57,216 nt of DNA from Clostridium sp. ZS2-4 (GCF_026719745.1 NZ_JAPPRQ010000055.1:1-57216), one strand, 5' to 3'; positions 34,796 to 46,461 are shown, counted from the stretch's first letter. The notes: generated from the sequence alone by a model not told the origin. Translations and numbers: made by a program.

Positions 34796-37700
34796 TTAGT
34801 TTTCGTAACTAGTCCATGCAATATTGTCAATAACCACTTGTTTACTTCCTACACTTCTTATTTCTAACTTGAATGAACCTGATATATTTATATTGTCTAC
34901 TGTGAATTTTTGTATTTCGTCACTAGTACTGTCTAGAACAAGCTCACCTTTCTTAACATCATTTATCCAAAGTTCAATTTTACGATCATTCTCTGATGTA
35001 AACCCTTTTTTGGTGTCTACTGAAAAGCTTCCTATTCCATTTGGAATATTTTCAGCTGTTATTATATGCCTATCTCCTTTTTTACTATCTCCAAACAACA
35101 ATCCACTACCATCAATAACATCAGCCACTTTATCTCCTCTTGCTCCTGAATACATCCATTGAATTCCATTAACCCCTGTAAAAGTACCATTCACATAGTT
35201 GCTGCCATTTTCTGTTACCCCATCTAGTGTTTCTGTTATTTTTGTTTCTGTTGGTTTTTCTGGTGGTACCTCTTCATCTCCTACTATTGCAGCACTGATA
35301 TTTTTCTCAATATTTTCTTTACCTTCGCCATCCAAAGCATCTACATATGTTATTGTAATCATTTCTCCATCTGCTGCTCCCAACTTTTTATTTTCACTAT
35401 CGCTGGCAGCTGCAACTTCTAACATACCTGTAAATATTCCTGTATCTTCTCCATTTTCTTGAATTTCTAAATCAAAGCCCTGTTTATCTGTTCCTGTAGA
35501 AGTTACATGTATTACTGCTTTGTCAGCTTCTTCTTTATTTATATTCAAATCGCTGTCTTCTAGAGTAATTGTTACTGTATCACCTATTTTGTATCTTTGA
35601 TTATCAAGTTTAACTTCTGCTGTTGTACCTGTCTTTTTAGTATCATCATTGCCATTTATTTTAGTAATTTGTCCTTCTGTTACAGTATAAGTACCCTCTA
35701 AGTTAGATTTTTCTTTTCCATCTGCACCATATATTTTTAATGAAATTCCTTCTTCACATTTAACTGCTATTCTTGCATTTCCCTCTGCATCTATTTGTGC
35801 TGTACCAAGTATCTCATTTCCTTTTAAAGCTGCCACTATATCTCCAGCATTGCCTGTAACTTTTCCTTCTATATATCCATATCCACTTGATATTCCTATA
35901 ACATCTCTTGTATCACTCTTATTCTTGCCAGCCTTTAATCTTATTTTAAGATCACTTTCTATACCACTAGCTTTGGCAGTTACAGCCATTGGAAATGTTC
36001 CTTCAAGGTCAGTATATCCTGTATTAGACCAACTGTCTCCTATTTTAACTTGTCCACATTGTTTGCTTTGGGTGTACATTCCAAATTTTGCATCTTCTCC
36101 TTCACCACTAACTATTACAGCAAAAGGTTCGTTTTCATATACATATTTAGGATATAGTTCAAATTCAAAGTTTCCTGTCTCATGACCTCCTGGATTATCT
36201 AGATTTCCACTATTACCTTTTGCAGAATGTGGTGCACCATAAGATCCCTCTTCCCATGTATCAGTATTCCATGGATCAAATTCTCCACTTGGCTGTGACC
36301 AAGGTTGTCCATTCTCTGGATCTGATTTTTCTTCCTTAGCCATAGGTTCTTCAGTTAAAAATCCTTTTTTACGCCCATCTTCTCCAAATCCCTTATAATC
36401 TTCTGATTCTGCCAACCAGTTTACTATATTCACACTTAATTTTGCAGCATTTCCTGGAGAATTCCAGCCTGCATGAGTTTCAGCATATTTACCATTATCT
36501 TCTCTTCTATATTTAGTTGACTTATCTTCTATTGGTGATGAATCTCCTATAAATGCAGCTTTTCCTTTATTAGGCTTAGATATGGCAACAAAAGCACCTT
36601 CTTTTTCACCACCAAAATATATACCTTCATCTACTGAGTGTCCCCATTTAGTAGGCTTATCTCCTTTTCCAAAATAAACTAATCCTTTTGCAATATTATC
36701 ATCAGTAATTGCAATTGTATCTCCTGCTGCCATAAGAATTGGATCTACTCCGTTTAAAATTCCTTCTGTATCAATATCCTTTTTAAGCCCTGATACACCT
36801 TTTTTCCAATCCATACAGTTAAATCTAAATCTCAAGCCAAAGTTTTTACTCAACCATCCTTCATTTGCATCTTTAGGATTTCTTAAGTCTCCATATTCAC
36901 CACCAATATTAAATTTATCTAAATCCGACCTATTATATCCATTATAAACTTCGGTTGAATCCCAAGTGTTTACGTTTCTATCAGAATTATAGTGATCTCC
37001 TATAAAATAAATTCCCTTACCTGACTCTACATACTTTAACAACGCTGCTTGCTCCGCTTTTGTAAATGGTCTATTTGCTTCTGCTGTAACAAATACGTCT
37101 GCATCTTTTATAGCGTCATAAGTTATAATAGCTTCATTTTTTTCTACATTTTCTAATTTTCTATCATCAAAAAATCTTATTGCTCCATCTTTATTTTTAT
37201 CTACACCTCTATATTCTCTTACTGTATATCCTTCTTCAACTAATGCATCTGCAAAATCTGAAAATCCTCCATCCAATACCCAATCTGCATTACCTGCTGT
37301 GGACATATGCGAATTATCAAATAATACTACCTTACCATTATCTTTATCTGCCGCTGGTTTTTTTTCAGGTATTGTGTTGTTCCACATATATGGAGCTGTT
37401 GGATCTGGTTTAGTATCTGGTTTAGTATCTGGTTTAGTATCTAAATCAGGTTTTTCTCCACTTTCAGCTGACATTTCTATTTGAATAATTACAGGGTCAT
37501 GGTCACTAGCTCTTCCATATCCTTCTGTAAATTCCGAATTTATATTTACAGCATCAACTATAGTTTTATTAGATAAATTATTGCTTACAAGCACATTATC
37601 CAATACTTGAGAGTTTCCTTGATGAACATAGGTAAATCTCTCCTCTTTAGGTAATTCATCTATCATGTTAGTTAATACATTTTCTTTTCCTTCACCCTTT

Positions 37701-40700
37701 AACACCTTCAATGTATCTGAAAATTCGAAGTCATTCATGTCTCCTAATACTACTATATTGGCATTTTTATCTGCCTGTAATATTTTATCTACAAATTTAT
37801 TAACTGCTGAAGCTTCCTTTTGTCTTTTAACCTCACTTGCATTTTCTGGTGGTTGATTATCTCCGAATAATGGCTGATCTCCTCTTTTTGAGCAAAAATG
37901 ATTTGCTATAACAAATACTTTATTGCCCTTAAACTCAAATTCTGCTGCTAAAGATTTTCTGCTTTCTTTAAAAGCTTCATTTGTTGGATCTATTCTTCCT
38001 GGATTTACTGATAAATCTGTTCCATCAATTTTCACTGCTGTAGTTGAATTTCCTTTAGGTTTGTTTACAAGTGATACTCTATCAGTTCTGTAAATAAATC
38101 CAACACGTATATTTCCTCCTGGCGCTCCTCCATCTTGATTATTCACTGGTGCTATATCTGTAAATGCATATTGTGGTCCACCATTTGCTTTTATAGCATC
38201 TATTAAAGTTTGATAAGTTTTACTTGAATCTACTGTGCCAGTATCTTTTTCTCCATCATCATCCTGTATTTCTACCAAACCAATTATATCCGGCTGCTTT
38301 AATTCATTTACTATGGAGCTTGCTATTTTATCTACTTTACCACTCTCTGTAACAGCAGAGAAGTTTTCAATATTATATGATGCCACAGTTAATTTATTAT
38401 CACTTTCTTTTATTGCCGTTGTTTCTCTCTTGTTTCCACCATCTTCAATCTTAGGAAGCGTTTCTGTATTAAGCACTTTGTAATTACCAAATCCATAGCT
38501 CATAACTCCTGTTATGGATGATTCAAACTTATCTCCTACTTTAATCTGTTCAAATCTCTTATCTATAAATTTCTTATTTCTACCAGTGATTGGAATTACA
38601 ACATCATCTATTATAATTCTCTCAGGATTAAAATTATCTTTAGTAGCAGTTATTCCATTTGATACACTCTTTTTATCCTCTGAAGCCACACCATTATCAG
38701 CAAGAACATATGTCTCTCCATATCTTTCATCTGCACCTACAATTAGAGGATCATTTATTTTAACTCTCATTCCCTCCAAGCTTTCATAAAAATCTATGGC
38801 ATCTTCTTCTGGATCAAATTTACCAAATTTATCATTGTCGATATTTGATGTAGATGGTTTTCTACCGTCTTCCCCTATAATTATTGGTTCAGGTAAAGGA
38901 TTGTTACTTGATTCTACATTTACTTTAGCAGCTGCAAGTTCTGTAACAGTAAGCATATTGGTATAACTTGCAGGTGCATTTACTACTTCTGCAACTGTAC
39001 CATCTACTGATACCAAATCTCCAACCTTAACATTTACATTAATTTTCTTTGCTTTTGTATCAACATATATACCTTCTGAAGTTTTATTATCACTATCTGG
39101 ATTTATATCTTGAATATAAAATCCTTTATCATAGCTATCGTTTACTAATGCCGTAACTACACCTTTAATGCCGCTGACACTTTTGCCTTTAAGAGGTGAT
39201 GTATGAGCTAAACCTTGGATATCTCTAATTCTAGTTGCTTCACCTGCTTCTTTTGCAGTATATTTAAATGTTGAAACATCACTGGACTTCATTTCATTTT
39301 TTACTGCAATTGCTTTTATTGTAGTATCTTCATTTATTGTTATTGGTTCTGTATATTTTTTTGTCTTTCCCGTCTGTGAAGTTTCTGGTTCACTTCCATC
39401 AGTAGTATAGTAAATCTCTGCACCCTCTGTAGCTGTTGAAAGTGTAACTTTATCACCTTTTTGTACAATTCCTCCATTTAGTGAAGCAGTAACTATTCTT
39501 ACCTTGCTATTGTCTTCTACTATATCCTGCATGTTTCTTACCATTATCTTATATTCATCATGATCATAACTTACAACACCTGTTATACTGCCATAAGTTT
39601 TTCCAACCTCCAGCCAGTTTCCATCAACAGCATGAACAAATGTAGAACCTTTAGAATCCTTTACTTTGAAATTTTTATACTTATCTACTTCTTCTAATGT
39701 AACATTTTTAATCTCAACCAATTCCCCTTCAAAGGCTTCTCCTGCATCACCACTTTTGCTTATATCTGTTGCTGTTACAAGTTGAGGTTTGGGAACACCT
39801 ACAGATGCTTGTACTATTTTTATATTATCCTTACTTTCTGGTTCTATTTGTGCCATACCATAATATTGTTTTATTTTTCCTTGTACTAAAACCTTATCTC
39901 CTAAATTTAAATCCAATCCCTTTAATCTTAATATCATACCAGCAGTTTCATCTTGAATGTAAAGATTATCCCCAAGGTCTGCGGTTACAATTCCTTGTAC
40001 TTTAACCTCTGTATTATCTGCCATTACTCTAGCATCTTTTATGGTACTAAAATCTTTCTTACTTTCAGTTGTTCTTCCATTATCAACATATAACTTTAGA
40101 TTATATGTATCTTTATTTTTAAATGTCAATCTTAATTTCATTTTGCCATCTGTACCTGCTGAAGCTAAATTATATTTATTATTTTCCAACGATACAGATT
40201 GCCAAGTTCCACCCTTTACACATTTTTCTACTGTCACCCCATCATTTTTGTCTAATTGAACAATTATATCTGCATGATGGAATCCTAATTTATTCACTAC
40301 GTTTTGATTTACTTCAATTTCTACTGCTTGTCCTGCTTCTGCTTCAACTTTAGTATTATCTTTAAATTCTTTTCCATTTATTGTACCTGCTAATTCAATT
40401 GGCTTTAATTTGTTTTTATTTATAGTAACCTTTTCACCAACAGTTATATCCTTAGGTAACTCAGCATTTTCTCCAATATTTATATCTACATAACCACCAT
40501 CAGCAGATTCCAAAGTTACCTTTTTGTTAGTAATCGTTTTCAAATCGTATATATCTTTAGGTATTTTTACTATACCATTTACTGCTACCTTTTCAATAGC
40601 TTGATTAATTGTTTCTACTCCATCTTTACCTACTGTAACTTCATTCGAACCACTTGATTCACCTACATTAAATGTCATTTCTAATGTATTAGATATTTGT

Positions 40701-40786
40701 TCTGCAAAAGCTCCTATGGAGTTACCCATTACTGAAGCAGTAACAGATACTGCAGCAATTATAGATACTATCTTCTTTTTATTCAT
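34796..40786 (-). CDS. Secreted multidomain endonuclease/exonuclease/phosphatase protein, 1996 aa
   Basis: A very large exported protein. A Sec signal peptide (about 1-29, ending GAFAEQ) is followed by a beta-rich region and an OB fold of the extracellular-nuclease type (about 245-425). Then come a chitobiase C-terminal-like domain (430-510, ATEGAEIYYTTDGSEP), a second OB fold (515-620) and the EEP nuclease domain (795-1100: VASYNIENF, LVEIQDDDG, NHFCSKRGD, LGDMNDFEFSD, GRASDHDPVI). A KPDTKPD linker leads to a class I amidotransferase-like domain (about 1147-1465, VVLFDNSHMSTAGN, FIGDHYNSDRN). Ig-like domains follow, then a C-terminal beta-sandwich (1846-1996). No LPXTG or SLH anchor. Probably degrades extracellular DNA. 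RBS AGGGGGAG. Confidence 0.88.
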   Translation of the reverse strand: MNKKKIVSIIAAVSVTASVMGNSIGAFAEQISNTLEMTFNVGESSGSNEVTVGKDGVETINQAIEKVAVNGIVKIPKDIYDLKTITNKKVTLESADGGYVDINIGENAELPKDITVGEKVTINKNKLKPIELAGTINGKEFKDNTKVEAEAGQAVEIEVNQNVVNKLGFHHADIIVQLDKNDGVTVEKCVKGGTWQSVSLENNKYNLASAGTDGKMKLRLTFKNKDTYNLKLYVDNGRTTESKKDFSTIKDARVMADNTEVKVQGIVTADLGDNLYIQDETAGMILRLKGLDLNLGDKVLVQGKIKQYYGMAQIEPESKDNIKIVQASVGVPKPQLVTATDISKSGDAGEAFEGELVEIKNVTLEEVDKYKNFKVKDSKGSTFVHAVDGNWLEVGKTYGSITGVVSYDHDEYKIMVRNMQDIVEDNSKVRIVTASLNGGIVQKGDKVTLSTATEGAEIYYTTDGSEPETSQTGKTKKYTEPITINEDTTIKAIAVKNEMKSSDVSTFKYTAKEAGEATRIRDIQGLAHTSPLKGKSVSGIKGVVTALVNDSYDKGFYIQDINPDSDNKTSEGIYVDTKAKKINVNVKVGDLVSVDGTVAEVVNAPASYTNMLTVTELAAAKVNVESSNNPLPEPIIIGEDGRKPSTSNIDNDKFGKFDPEEDAIDFYESLEGMRVKINDPLIVGADERYGETYVLADNGVASEDKKSVSNGITATKDNFNPERIIIDDVVIPITGRNKKFIDKRFEQIKVGDKFESSITGVMSYGFGNYKVLNTETLPKIEDGGNKRETTAIKESDNKLTVASYNIENFSAVTESGKVDKIASSIVNELKQPDIIGLVEIQDDDGEKDTGTVDSSKTYQTLIDAIKANGGPQYAFTDIAPVNNQDGGAPGGNIRVGFIYRTDRVSLVNKPKGNSTTAVKIDGTDLSVNPGRIDPTNEAFKESRKSLAAEFEFKGNKVFVIANHFCSKRGDQPLFGDNQPPENASEVKRQKEASAVNKFVDKILQADKNANIVVLGDMNDFEFSDTLKVLKGEGKENVLTNMIDELPKEERFTYVHQGNSQVLDNVLVSNNLSNKTIVDAVNINSEFTEGYGRASDHDPVIIQIEMSAESGEKPDLDTKPDTKPDTKPDPTAPYMWNNTIPEKKPAADKDNGKVVLFDNSHMSTAGNADWVLDGGFSDFADALVEEGYTVREYRGVDKNKDGAIRFFDDRKLENVEKNEAIITYDAIKDADVFVTAEANRPFTKAEQAALLKYVESGKGIYFIGDHYNSDRNVNTWDSTEVYNGYNRSDLDKFNIGGEYGDLRNPKDANEGWLSKNFGLRFRFNCMDWKKGVSGLKKDIDTEGILNGVDPILMAAGDTIAITDDNIAKGLVYFGKGDKPTKWGHSVDEGIYFGGEKEGAFVAISKPNKGKAAFIGDSSPIEDKSTKYRREDNGKYAETHAGWNSPGNAAKLSVNIVNWLAESEDYKGFGEDGRKKGFLTEEPMAKEEKSDPENGQPWSQPSGEFDPWNTDTWEEGSYGAPHSAKGNSGNLDNPGGHETGNFEFELYPKYVYENEPFAVIVSGEGEDAKFGMYTQSKQCGQVKIGDSWSNTGYTDLEGTFPMAVTAKASGIESDLKIRLKAGKNKSDTRDVIGISSGYGYIEGKVTGNAGDIVAALKGNEILGTAQIDAEGNARIAVKCEEGISLKIYGADGKEKSNLEGTYTVTEGQITKINGNDDTKKTGTTAEVKLDNQRYKIGDTVTITLEDSDLNINKEEADKAVIHVTSTGTDKQGFDLEIQENGEDTGIFTGMLEVAAASDSENKKLGAADGEMITITYVDALDGEGKENIEKNISAAIVGDEEVPPEKPTETKITETLDGVTENGSNYVNGTFTGVNGIQWMYSGARGDKVADVIDGSGLLFGDSKKGDRHIITAENIPNGIGSFSVDTKKGFTSENDRKIELWINDVKKGELVLDSTSDEIQKFTVDNINISGSFKLEIRSVGSKQVVIDNIAWTSYEN

Positions 40787-40906
40787 AATACTCCCCCTGT
40801 TTTAAAATTTAATTTATAATAAATTTAATTATAAGCGAACTTATTTCCTACATGTGACCGCTCTCATTTCTTTCATAACAAAGCTTATACCCTTTATACC
40901 ACTATC

Positions 40907-42601
40907 TTATCTCTCTGCATAAATCTTTATATTATATTTACCCGCAGCATTAAAAGTCACATTTACCATATAAACTTCATTACCTTTTATCTGATGCTTA
41001 TTTCCTATTTCATACTTTCCTTTAATATTATCAAGTATTATATTTTTGTATTTTACTACTATGTCCTTTTCTTCAACAGCTATACCATTTTTTGTGCATT
41101 CCATAATATAAACTACATCATTTACATGCGTAGTATTCTCTGCTAGTTTTGAATCAATTATTAAGTCTATTGAATCTCCAATTTGCTTATCCCCTGAAGA
41201 ATTGTTCCATGTTAGTATTATATTTTTATCATCTTTTGAGTCATCCTTTGAATCATCTTTTGAGTCATCTTTTGAGTCATCCTTTGAGTCATCTTTTGAG
41301 TCATCCTTTGAATCATCCTTTGAATCATCTTTTGAGTCATCTTTTGAGTCATCTTTTGAGTCATCTTTTGAATCATCTTTTGAGTCATCCTTTGAGTCAT
41401 CTTTTGAGTCATCCTTTGAATCATCTTTTGAATCATCCTTTGTATTATTTTTATGTTTAGAAGTATGTGATGTACTTGTAGATATCTTTTTAACCTGATC
41501 CTTTCCTTCACCTAGTAACTTAATATCTCCTTCAAGTCTTATATCGGTTCCCTTCGAAATAATAACTAAACCATTCCTTACTTTATCCAAAACAGTAATA
41601 TTTGCTTCTGTACCTTCTGTTAACCTTACCTTTGAATTATTCTCAATTTTAATATCATTGAAAATTCCATCTAAAATAACTTCTTCTTTACCATCTGCTT
41701 TTATTTCAACTTTTTCTACTTTTGAATCTTTAACTGTTTTAAGTTTCAAACCACTTTCAATAGATATATTCTCACTAAAGTTTCCTCTAAGTTCTATTTC
41801 TTTATCTTTATTCTTATCTATTTTTGCAATAATATCTCCAAACGACCCTTGTTTTTTATACAAAATAACTGGAGATTGTATCAATGTTTTTCGTATATTT
41901 GTTTTCCCTCTTAATTCTATTCCTGCTTTTTTGTCAGTATTTATTACAAGATTATTAACTGTTGTATCAATAAAATGTAGACCGCTTTCTCCACAAGATA
42001 AAACTATTATATTATTAGTCTGTGTACCTTTAACAAAAGTTGTTCCACTTGCTCCAACATCTATAATAATATCTCCTTTAAGCGCTCCATTAGTTATTAA
42101 AATATTATCTCCTGTTATTCTTATATCTTCTTTAATTTCTCTATTCCCAAAATCTTTTATTAACCCACTCTTGGTAAAATTAATTTCATTTACAACTTGT
42201 CCATTTTTCATTTTCCTACTATACACATAGTCTGGGGTTTTTATGGTCTCAGTATTTTTCACAAATTTATCTAAGTAGAAATTTTCACCTATATCTTTAC
42301 TTTTTTCAAATGCTTCAACTACATCTGTATATTTCACATATTTTTTTGAATCATCATAGAAAGAATACATTATATTATTTTGTAATTTACTCTGGTAATC
42401 TAAAAATAATAAGTTATTTCCCTCTCCTGCTTCATTATTTAAAAATGAATTAATTAATTCGTTTTTGTCGTACTGATAGAGTCTATTATTCACAGTATCT
42501 TTTATAACATACCCCTTAACCAGAGCAAACGCATTACTTTTTTGCATCATTAATATAACAAAGGTCGATACAATCAATGTCATTAGTTTTCTTTTCTTCA
42601 T
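40907..42601 (-). CDS. Secreted beta-helix-like protein with 17 DDSK repeats
   Basis: A 564-aa exported protein. The signal peptide is at about 1-26 (MKKRKLMTLIVSTFVILMMQ). Residues about 150-375 repeat short beta strands (ITGDNILITNGALKGDIIID, NNIIVLSCGESGLHFIDTTVNNLVI), as in right-handed beta-helix or pectate-lyase-like proteins. A hydrophilic spacer of 17 DDSK units follows, then a C-terminal beta domain of about 100 residues. No catalytic or anchoring motif is recognised. The spacer would separate two folded parts at the cell surface. It lies upstream of the large nuclease, same strand, with a 120-base gap. RBS AAGGGGATG. Confidence 0.8.
   Translation of the reverse strand: MKKRKLMTLIVSTFVILMMQKSNAFALVKGYVIKDTVNNRLYQYDKNELINSFLNNEAGEGNNLLFLDYQSKLQNNIMYSFYDDSKKYVKYTDVVEAFEKSKDIGENFYLDKFVKNTETIKTPDYVYSRKMKNGQVVNEINFTKSGLIKDFGNREIKEDIRITGDNILITNGALKGDIIIDVGASGTTFVKGTQTNNIIVLSCGESGLHFIDTTVNNLVINTDKKAGIELRGKTNIRKTLIQSPVILYKKQGSFGDIIAKIDKNKDKEIELRGNFSENISIESGLKLKTVKDSKVEKVEIKADGKEEVILDGIFNDIKIENNSKVRLTEGTEANITVLDKVRNGLVIISKGTDIRLEGDIKLLGEGKDQVKKISTSTSHTSKHKNNTKDDSKDDSKDDSKDDSKDDSKDDSKDDSKDDSKDDSKDDSKDDSKDDSKDDSKDDSKDDSKDDSKDDSKDDKNIILTWNNSSGDKQIGDSIDLIIDSKLAENTTHVNDVVYIMECTKNGIAVEEKDIVVKYKNIILDNIKGKYEIGNKHQIKGNEVYMVNVTFNAAGKYNIKIYAER
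41238..41441. repeat. 12-bp minisatellite, 17 in-frame units
   Basis: Seventeen tandem copies of a 12-bp unit, GA(G/A)TCATC(T/C)TTT on the plus strand, encode DDSK on the minus strand. Only two silent positions vary. Because the unit is a multiple of three, copy-number change alters spacer length without breaking the frame. Confidence 0.95.
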
Positions 42602-42649
42602 CTTATCATCCCCTTCTTATTGTTATTTTATTTTTAACTGTTACTACAT

Positions 42650-42690
42650 ATTATACTTACTATTTATCTAATTGTAAATATTTTACAATT
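42650..42690 (-). promoter_or_regulatory. Promoter of the DDSK protein gene with a palindromic operator over its -35
   Basis: On the minus strand -35 TTTACA, a 17-nt spacer and -10 TATAAT. The -35 lies inside the perfect palindrome AATTGTAAA-TAT-TTTACAATT (42670-42690), so a bound regulator would block RNA polymerase. The regulator is unknown. In the rest of 42602-42946 I see only the guaA terminator. Confidence 0.65.
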
Positions 42691-42841
42691 ATTTTCTTGT
42701 ATTTATCACGCAATTTAAAATAATTATTTTAAGTTGTTAGTCTCATTCATTCTACTTAAATTCTTAATCATAGTTACTATTTCAACATTACTGTTAGCTT
42801 CAATAATATTTATAAAGTTATCTTAAAACACTGAAAAACAT

Positions 42842-42894
42842 AAAAAGTGCCTATGATTTTACCTCTTTTAAAAGTAAATCATAAACACTTTTTT
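42842..42894 (-). terminator. Terminator of the guaBA operon
   Basis: Arms 42842-42862 and 42874-42894 carry AAAAAGTG, CTATGATTTTAC and their complements, with one or two mismatches, ending in a T-run on the minus strand. It is about 50 bases beyond the guaA stop. Confidence 0.8.
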
Positions 42895-42946
42895 ATATAA
42901 TCTAAGTATAATACTCTTCTCTAAGTATTAATTTTACTAGTTTTTT

Positions 42947-44479
42947 CTATTCCCACTCAATAGTTGCAGGTGGCTTACTAGTTACGTCATAAACAATTCT
43001 GTTTACTCCTTTAACTTCGTTAACTATACGACGACTTACTTCATCCAATACTTCATATGGTATTCTAGCCCAATCTGAAGTCATAGCATCTGAAGAAGTA
43101 ACGGCTCTTAGTGCTATTGTGTGACAGTATGTTCTTTCATCTCCCATAACTCCAACAGATTTAATGTTTGGAAGACATGCGAAGTACTGCCATATTTTTT
43201 CTTCAAGCCCCGCTTTAGCTATTTCATCTCTGAATATTGCATCTGCTTCTCTTGTAATAAATAATTTTTCTTCAGTAATCTCTCCTAGAACTCTAATTGC
43301 AAGACCTGGTCCTGGGAATGGCTGTCTCCATACAAGCTTATGAGGAATTCCAACTTCTTCTCCTACTGCTCTAACTTCATCCTTAAACAATTCTCTTAAA
43401 GGTTCAATTAATGAGAATTGCATATCCTCTGGAAGTCCACCAACATTATGATGGCTCTTTATAGTAGCTGAAGTATCTGTTCCACTTTCAACTACATCTG
43501 GATATATAGTACCTTGAACAAGGAAATCTATTTGTCCAAGCTTGTTAGCTTCTTCTTCAAAAACTCTTATAAACTCTTCTCCAATTATCTTTCTCTTTCT
43601 TTCTGGATCACTTACACCTTTTAATTTTCCTAAAAATCTATCTTGAGCATTAACTCTTATAAGGTTCATATCAAATTGTTTCTTGAAGATGTTTTCAACT
43701 TGATCACCTTCATCTTTTCTTAATAAACCATGATCAACAAATACACAAGTAAGCTGCTTTCCTATTGCTTTGTGTACAAGAACTGCTGCAACTGATGAAT
43801 CAACTCCACCTGATAACGCACAAAGCACTTTCTTATCTCCTACTAATTCTTTTATCTCTTTTATCTTTTCTTCTGCGAAAGAAGCCATTGACCAATCTGC
43901 CTTTAAATCACAAACTTTGAATAAAAAGTTTGAAAGCATTTGCTTACCAAATAAAGTATGTTCAACTTCTGGATGGAATTGAACTCCATAGATTCTCTTC
44001 TCGGCATTTTCCATAGCTGCAACTGGACATTGGTCTGTTGTACCTATTACCTTAAAACCTTCTGGAACTTGTGCTACGTAGTCTGTATGACTCATCCATG
44101 ATTGATCAACTTCTTTAATTCCATCAAATAATAAAGATGAAGTATCTAATTTAACATCTTTTTTGCCATACTCTCTGATATCAGGACTTTCAACATTTCC
44201 CCCTAAAGTATAAGCCGTTAATTGATGTCCATAACATATTCCAAGTACAGGTACTCCCATTTCAAAAATTTCTCCGTCAACCTTTGGAGTTCCTTCTCCA
44301 TAAACACTGTTAGGACCACCTGTAAAAATTATTCCTTTAGGATTCTTTTCTTTTATTTTTTCAATAGAAGTGCTATATGGAACTATTTCGCAATAAACGT
44401 TATGTTCCCTAACTCTTCTTGCAATAAGCTGATTATATTGTCCGCCAAAATCTATAACTAAAACTAATTCTCTTTTCAT
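42947..44479 (-). CDS. guaA: GMP synthase (glutamine-hydrolysing)
   Basis: A 510-aa enzyme making GMP from XMP, ATP and glutamine. The N-terminal class I amidotransferase has the nucleophile in GICYGHQL (Cys82) and the His/Glu pair in [11 protein letters not shown]. The ATP pyrophosphatase domain has the P-loop [14 protein letters not shown] near 217-230. The C-terminal dimerisation domain ends KPPATIEWE, typical of GuaA. Length is standard. It starts 20 bases after the guaB stop, with GGAGGG in the gap, so guaB-guaA form one operon under the guanine riboswitch. Confidence 0.97.
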   Translation of the reverse strand: MKRELVLVIDFGGQYNQLIARRVREHNVYCEIVPYSTSIEKIKEKNPKGIIFTGGPNSVYGEGTPKVDGEIFEMGVPVLGICYGHQLTAYTLGGNVESPDIREYGKKDVKLDTSSLLFDGIKEVDQSWMSHTDYVAQVPEGFKVIGTTDQCPVAAMENAEKRIYGVQFHPEVEHTLFGKQMLSNFLFKVCDLKADWSMASFAEEKIKEIKELVGDKKVLCALSGGVDSSVAAVLVHKAIGKQLTCVFVDHGLLRKDEGDQVENIFKKQFDMNLIRVNAQDRFLGKLKGVSDPERKRKIIGEEFIRVFEEEANKLGQIDFLVQGTIYPDVVESGTDTSATIKSHHNVGGLPEDMQFSLIEPLRELFKDEVRAVGEEVGIPHKLVWRQPFPGPGLAIRVLGEITEEKLFITREADAIFRDEIAKAGLEEKIWQYFACLPNIKSVGVMGDERTYCHTIALRAVTSSDAMTSDWARIPYEVLDEVSRRIVNEVKGVNRIVYDVTSKPPATIEWE

Positions 44480-44499
44480 AGGAAACCCTCCGATTCATC

Positions 44500-46005
<1,506 letters not shown>

Positions 46006-46029
46006 CTATTGTAAAGTTAATAGTCATAA

Positions 46030-46083
46030 AATAAAAAATGCATTAACTTCACTACATATATCATAAGAGTGAAATTAATGCAT
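46030..46083 (-). terminator. Expression-platform terminator of the guanine riboswitch
   Basis: On the minus strand ATGCATTAATTTCACT pairs with AGTGAAGTTAATGCAT (46068-46083 with 46038-46053) and is followed by TTTTTTATTTT. It lies 24 bases after the aptamer and well before guaB. The aptamer's 3' P1 strand (TATGAGTGA) partly resembles the terminator's TTCACTC complement, which would allow the usual antiterminator switch. Confidence 0.8.
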
Positions 46084-46106
46084 GTACAAAAATACGTATG
46101 CAGTAA

Positions 46107-46175
46107 TCACTCATAGTCGGAAATTTACGGATTCCGGTAGATACTCCTTGCCATATTCAAGGGATATATAAGCGA
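46107..46175 (-). ncRNA. Guanine riboswitch aptamer
   Basis: On the minus strand the 69-nt aptamer shows all purine-riboswitch parts. P1 TCGCTTATA pairs with TATGAGTGA. P2 is TCCCTTG-AATATGG-CAAGGA, with the conserved loop ATATGG. The core is TATCTACCGG. P3 is CCGGAAT with loop CCGTAA and ATTTCCG. The ligand-reading base in GACTATG is C (position 74 in the xpt numbering), so it reads guanine rather than adenine. It sits in the guaB leader, where guanine should switch off GMP synthesis. Confidence 0.93.
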
Positions 46176-46212
46176 ATCTAATATATTTATATTGAAATTT
46201 TTATTAAGTTTT

Positions 46213-46241
46213 ATTTTATTTTATATTTTGAATTTTGTCAA
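46213..46241 (-). promoter_or_regulatory. Promoter of the guaBA operon
   Basis: On the minus strand a perfect -35 TTGACA, a 17-nt spacer and -10 TAAAAT, about 30 bases before the aptamer. Confidence 0.7.
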
Positions 46242-46317
46242 TTAAAATTATACTTTTTTTGATAATAAACTTGCAAAATTACAAGAAATTTTATAGTATA
46301 ATATTTTTATAAACCAC

Positions 46318-46461
46318 TATGTGGAATTTTAAAGATTAACATTCCACATAACCTACACTTTACAGATCACTTTACATATAACATTTACCATTGCAGAATG
46401 CTTTGACACTAAAACTCTAAAATGCATTAACTTTTTTTCCTGCGGTAACTTTATATGTAAA
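46318..46461 (+). promoter_or_regulatory. Structured 5' leader of the TtcA-like gene (candidate regulatory RNA)
   Basis: A -10 TATAAT at 46297 would start a leader of about 210 nt. It opens with a perfect 10-bp hairpin (TATGTGGAAT 46318-46327, ATTCCACATA 46341-46350). A 91-nt stacked structure follows: TTTACATATAA (46371-46381) with TTATATGTAAA (46451-46461), TTACC (46385-46389) with GGTAA (46444-46448), GCA with TGC (46441-46443), and AATGC (46397-46401) with GCATT (46424-46428). I do not recognise a known riboswitch class. No T-tract follows. From 46242 to 46517 nothing else is apparent. Confidence 0.5.

Noticed and set aside
34824-40353. Several plus-strand open frames opposite the large nuclease
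   Set aside because: All are shadows of one continuous 1996-codon gene with domain matches; their translations are hydrophobic and low in complexity.
41238-41441. Possible CRISPR-like array
   Set aside because: The repeats are contiguous 12-bp units without spacers and encode DDSK in frame.
41149-41511. Repetitive open frames (FESS, NHLLSHPL and MTQRMTQK repeats) on both strands
   Set aside because: They are the 12-bp DDSK minisatellite read in other frames. None has a ribosome binding site.
46107-46175. Adenine riboswitch or 2'-deoxyguanosine riboswitch
   Set aside because: The base that reads the ligand is C in GACTATG and the loops are canonical, so it is the ordinary guanine class. It is therefore expected before guaB and not reported as novel.
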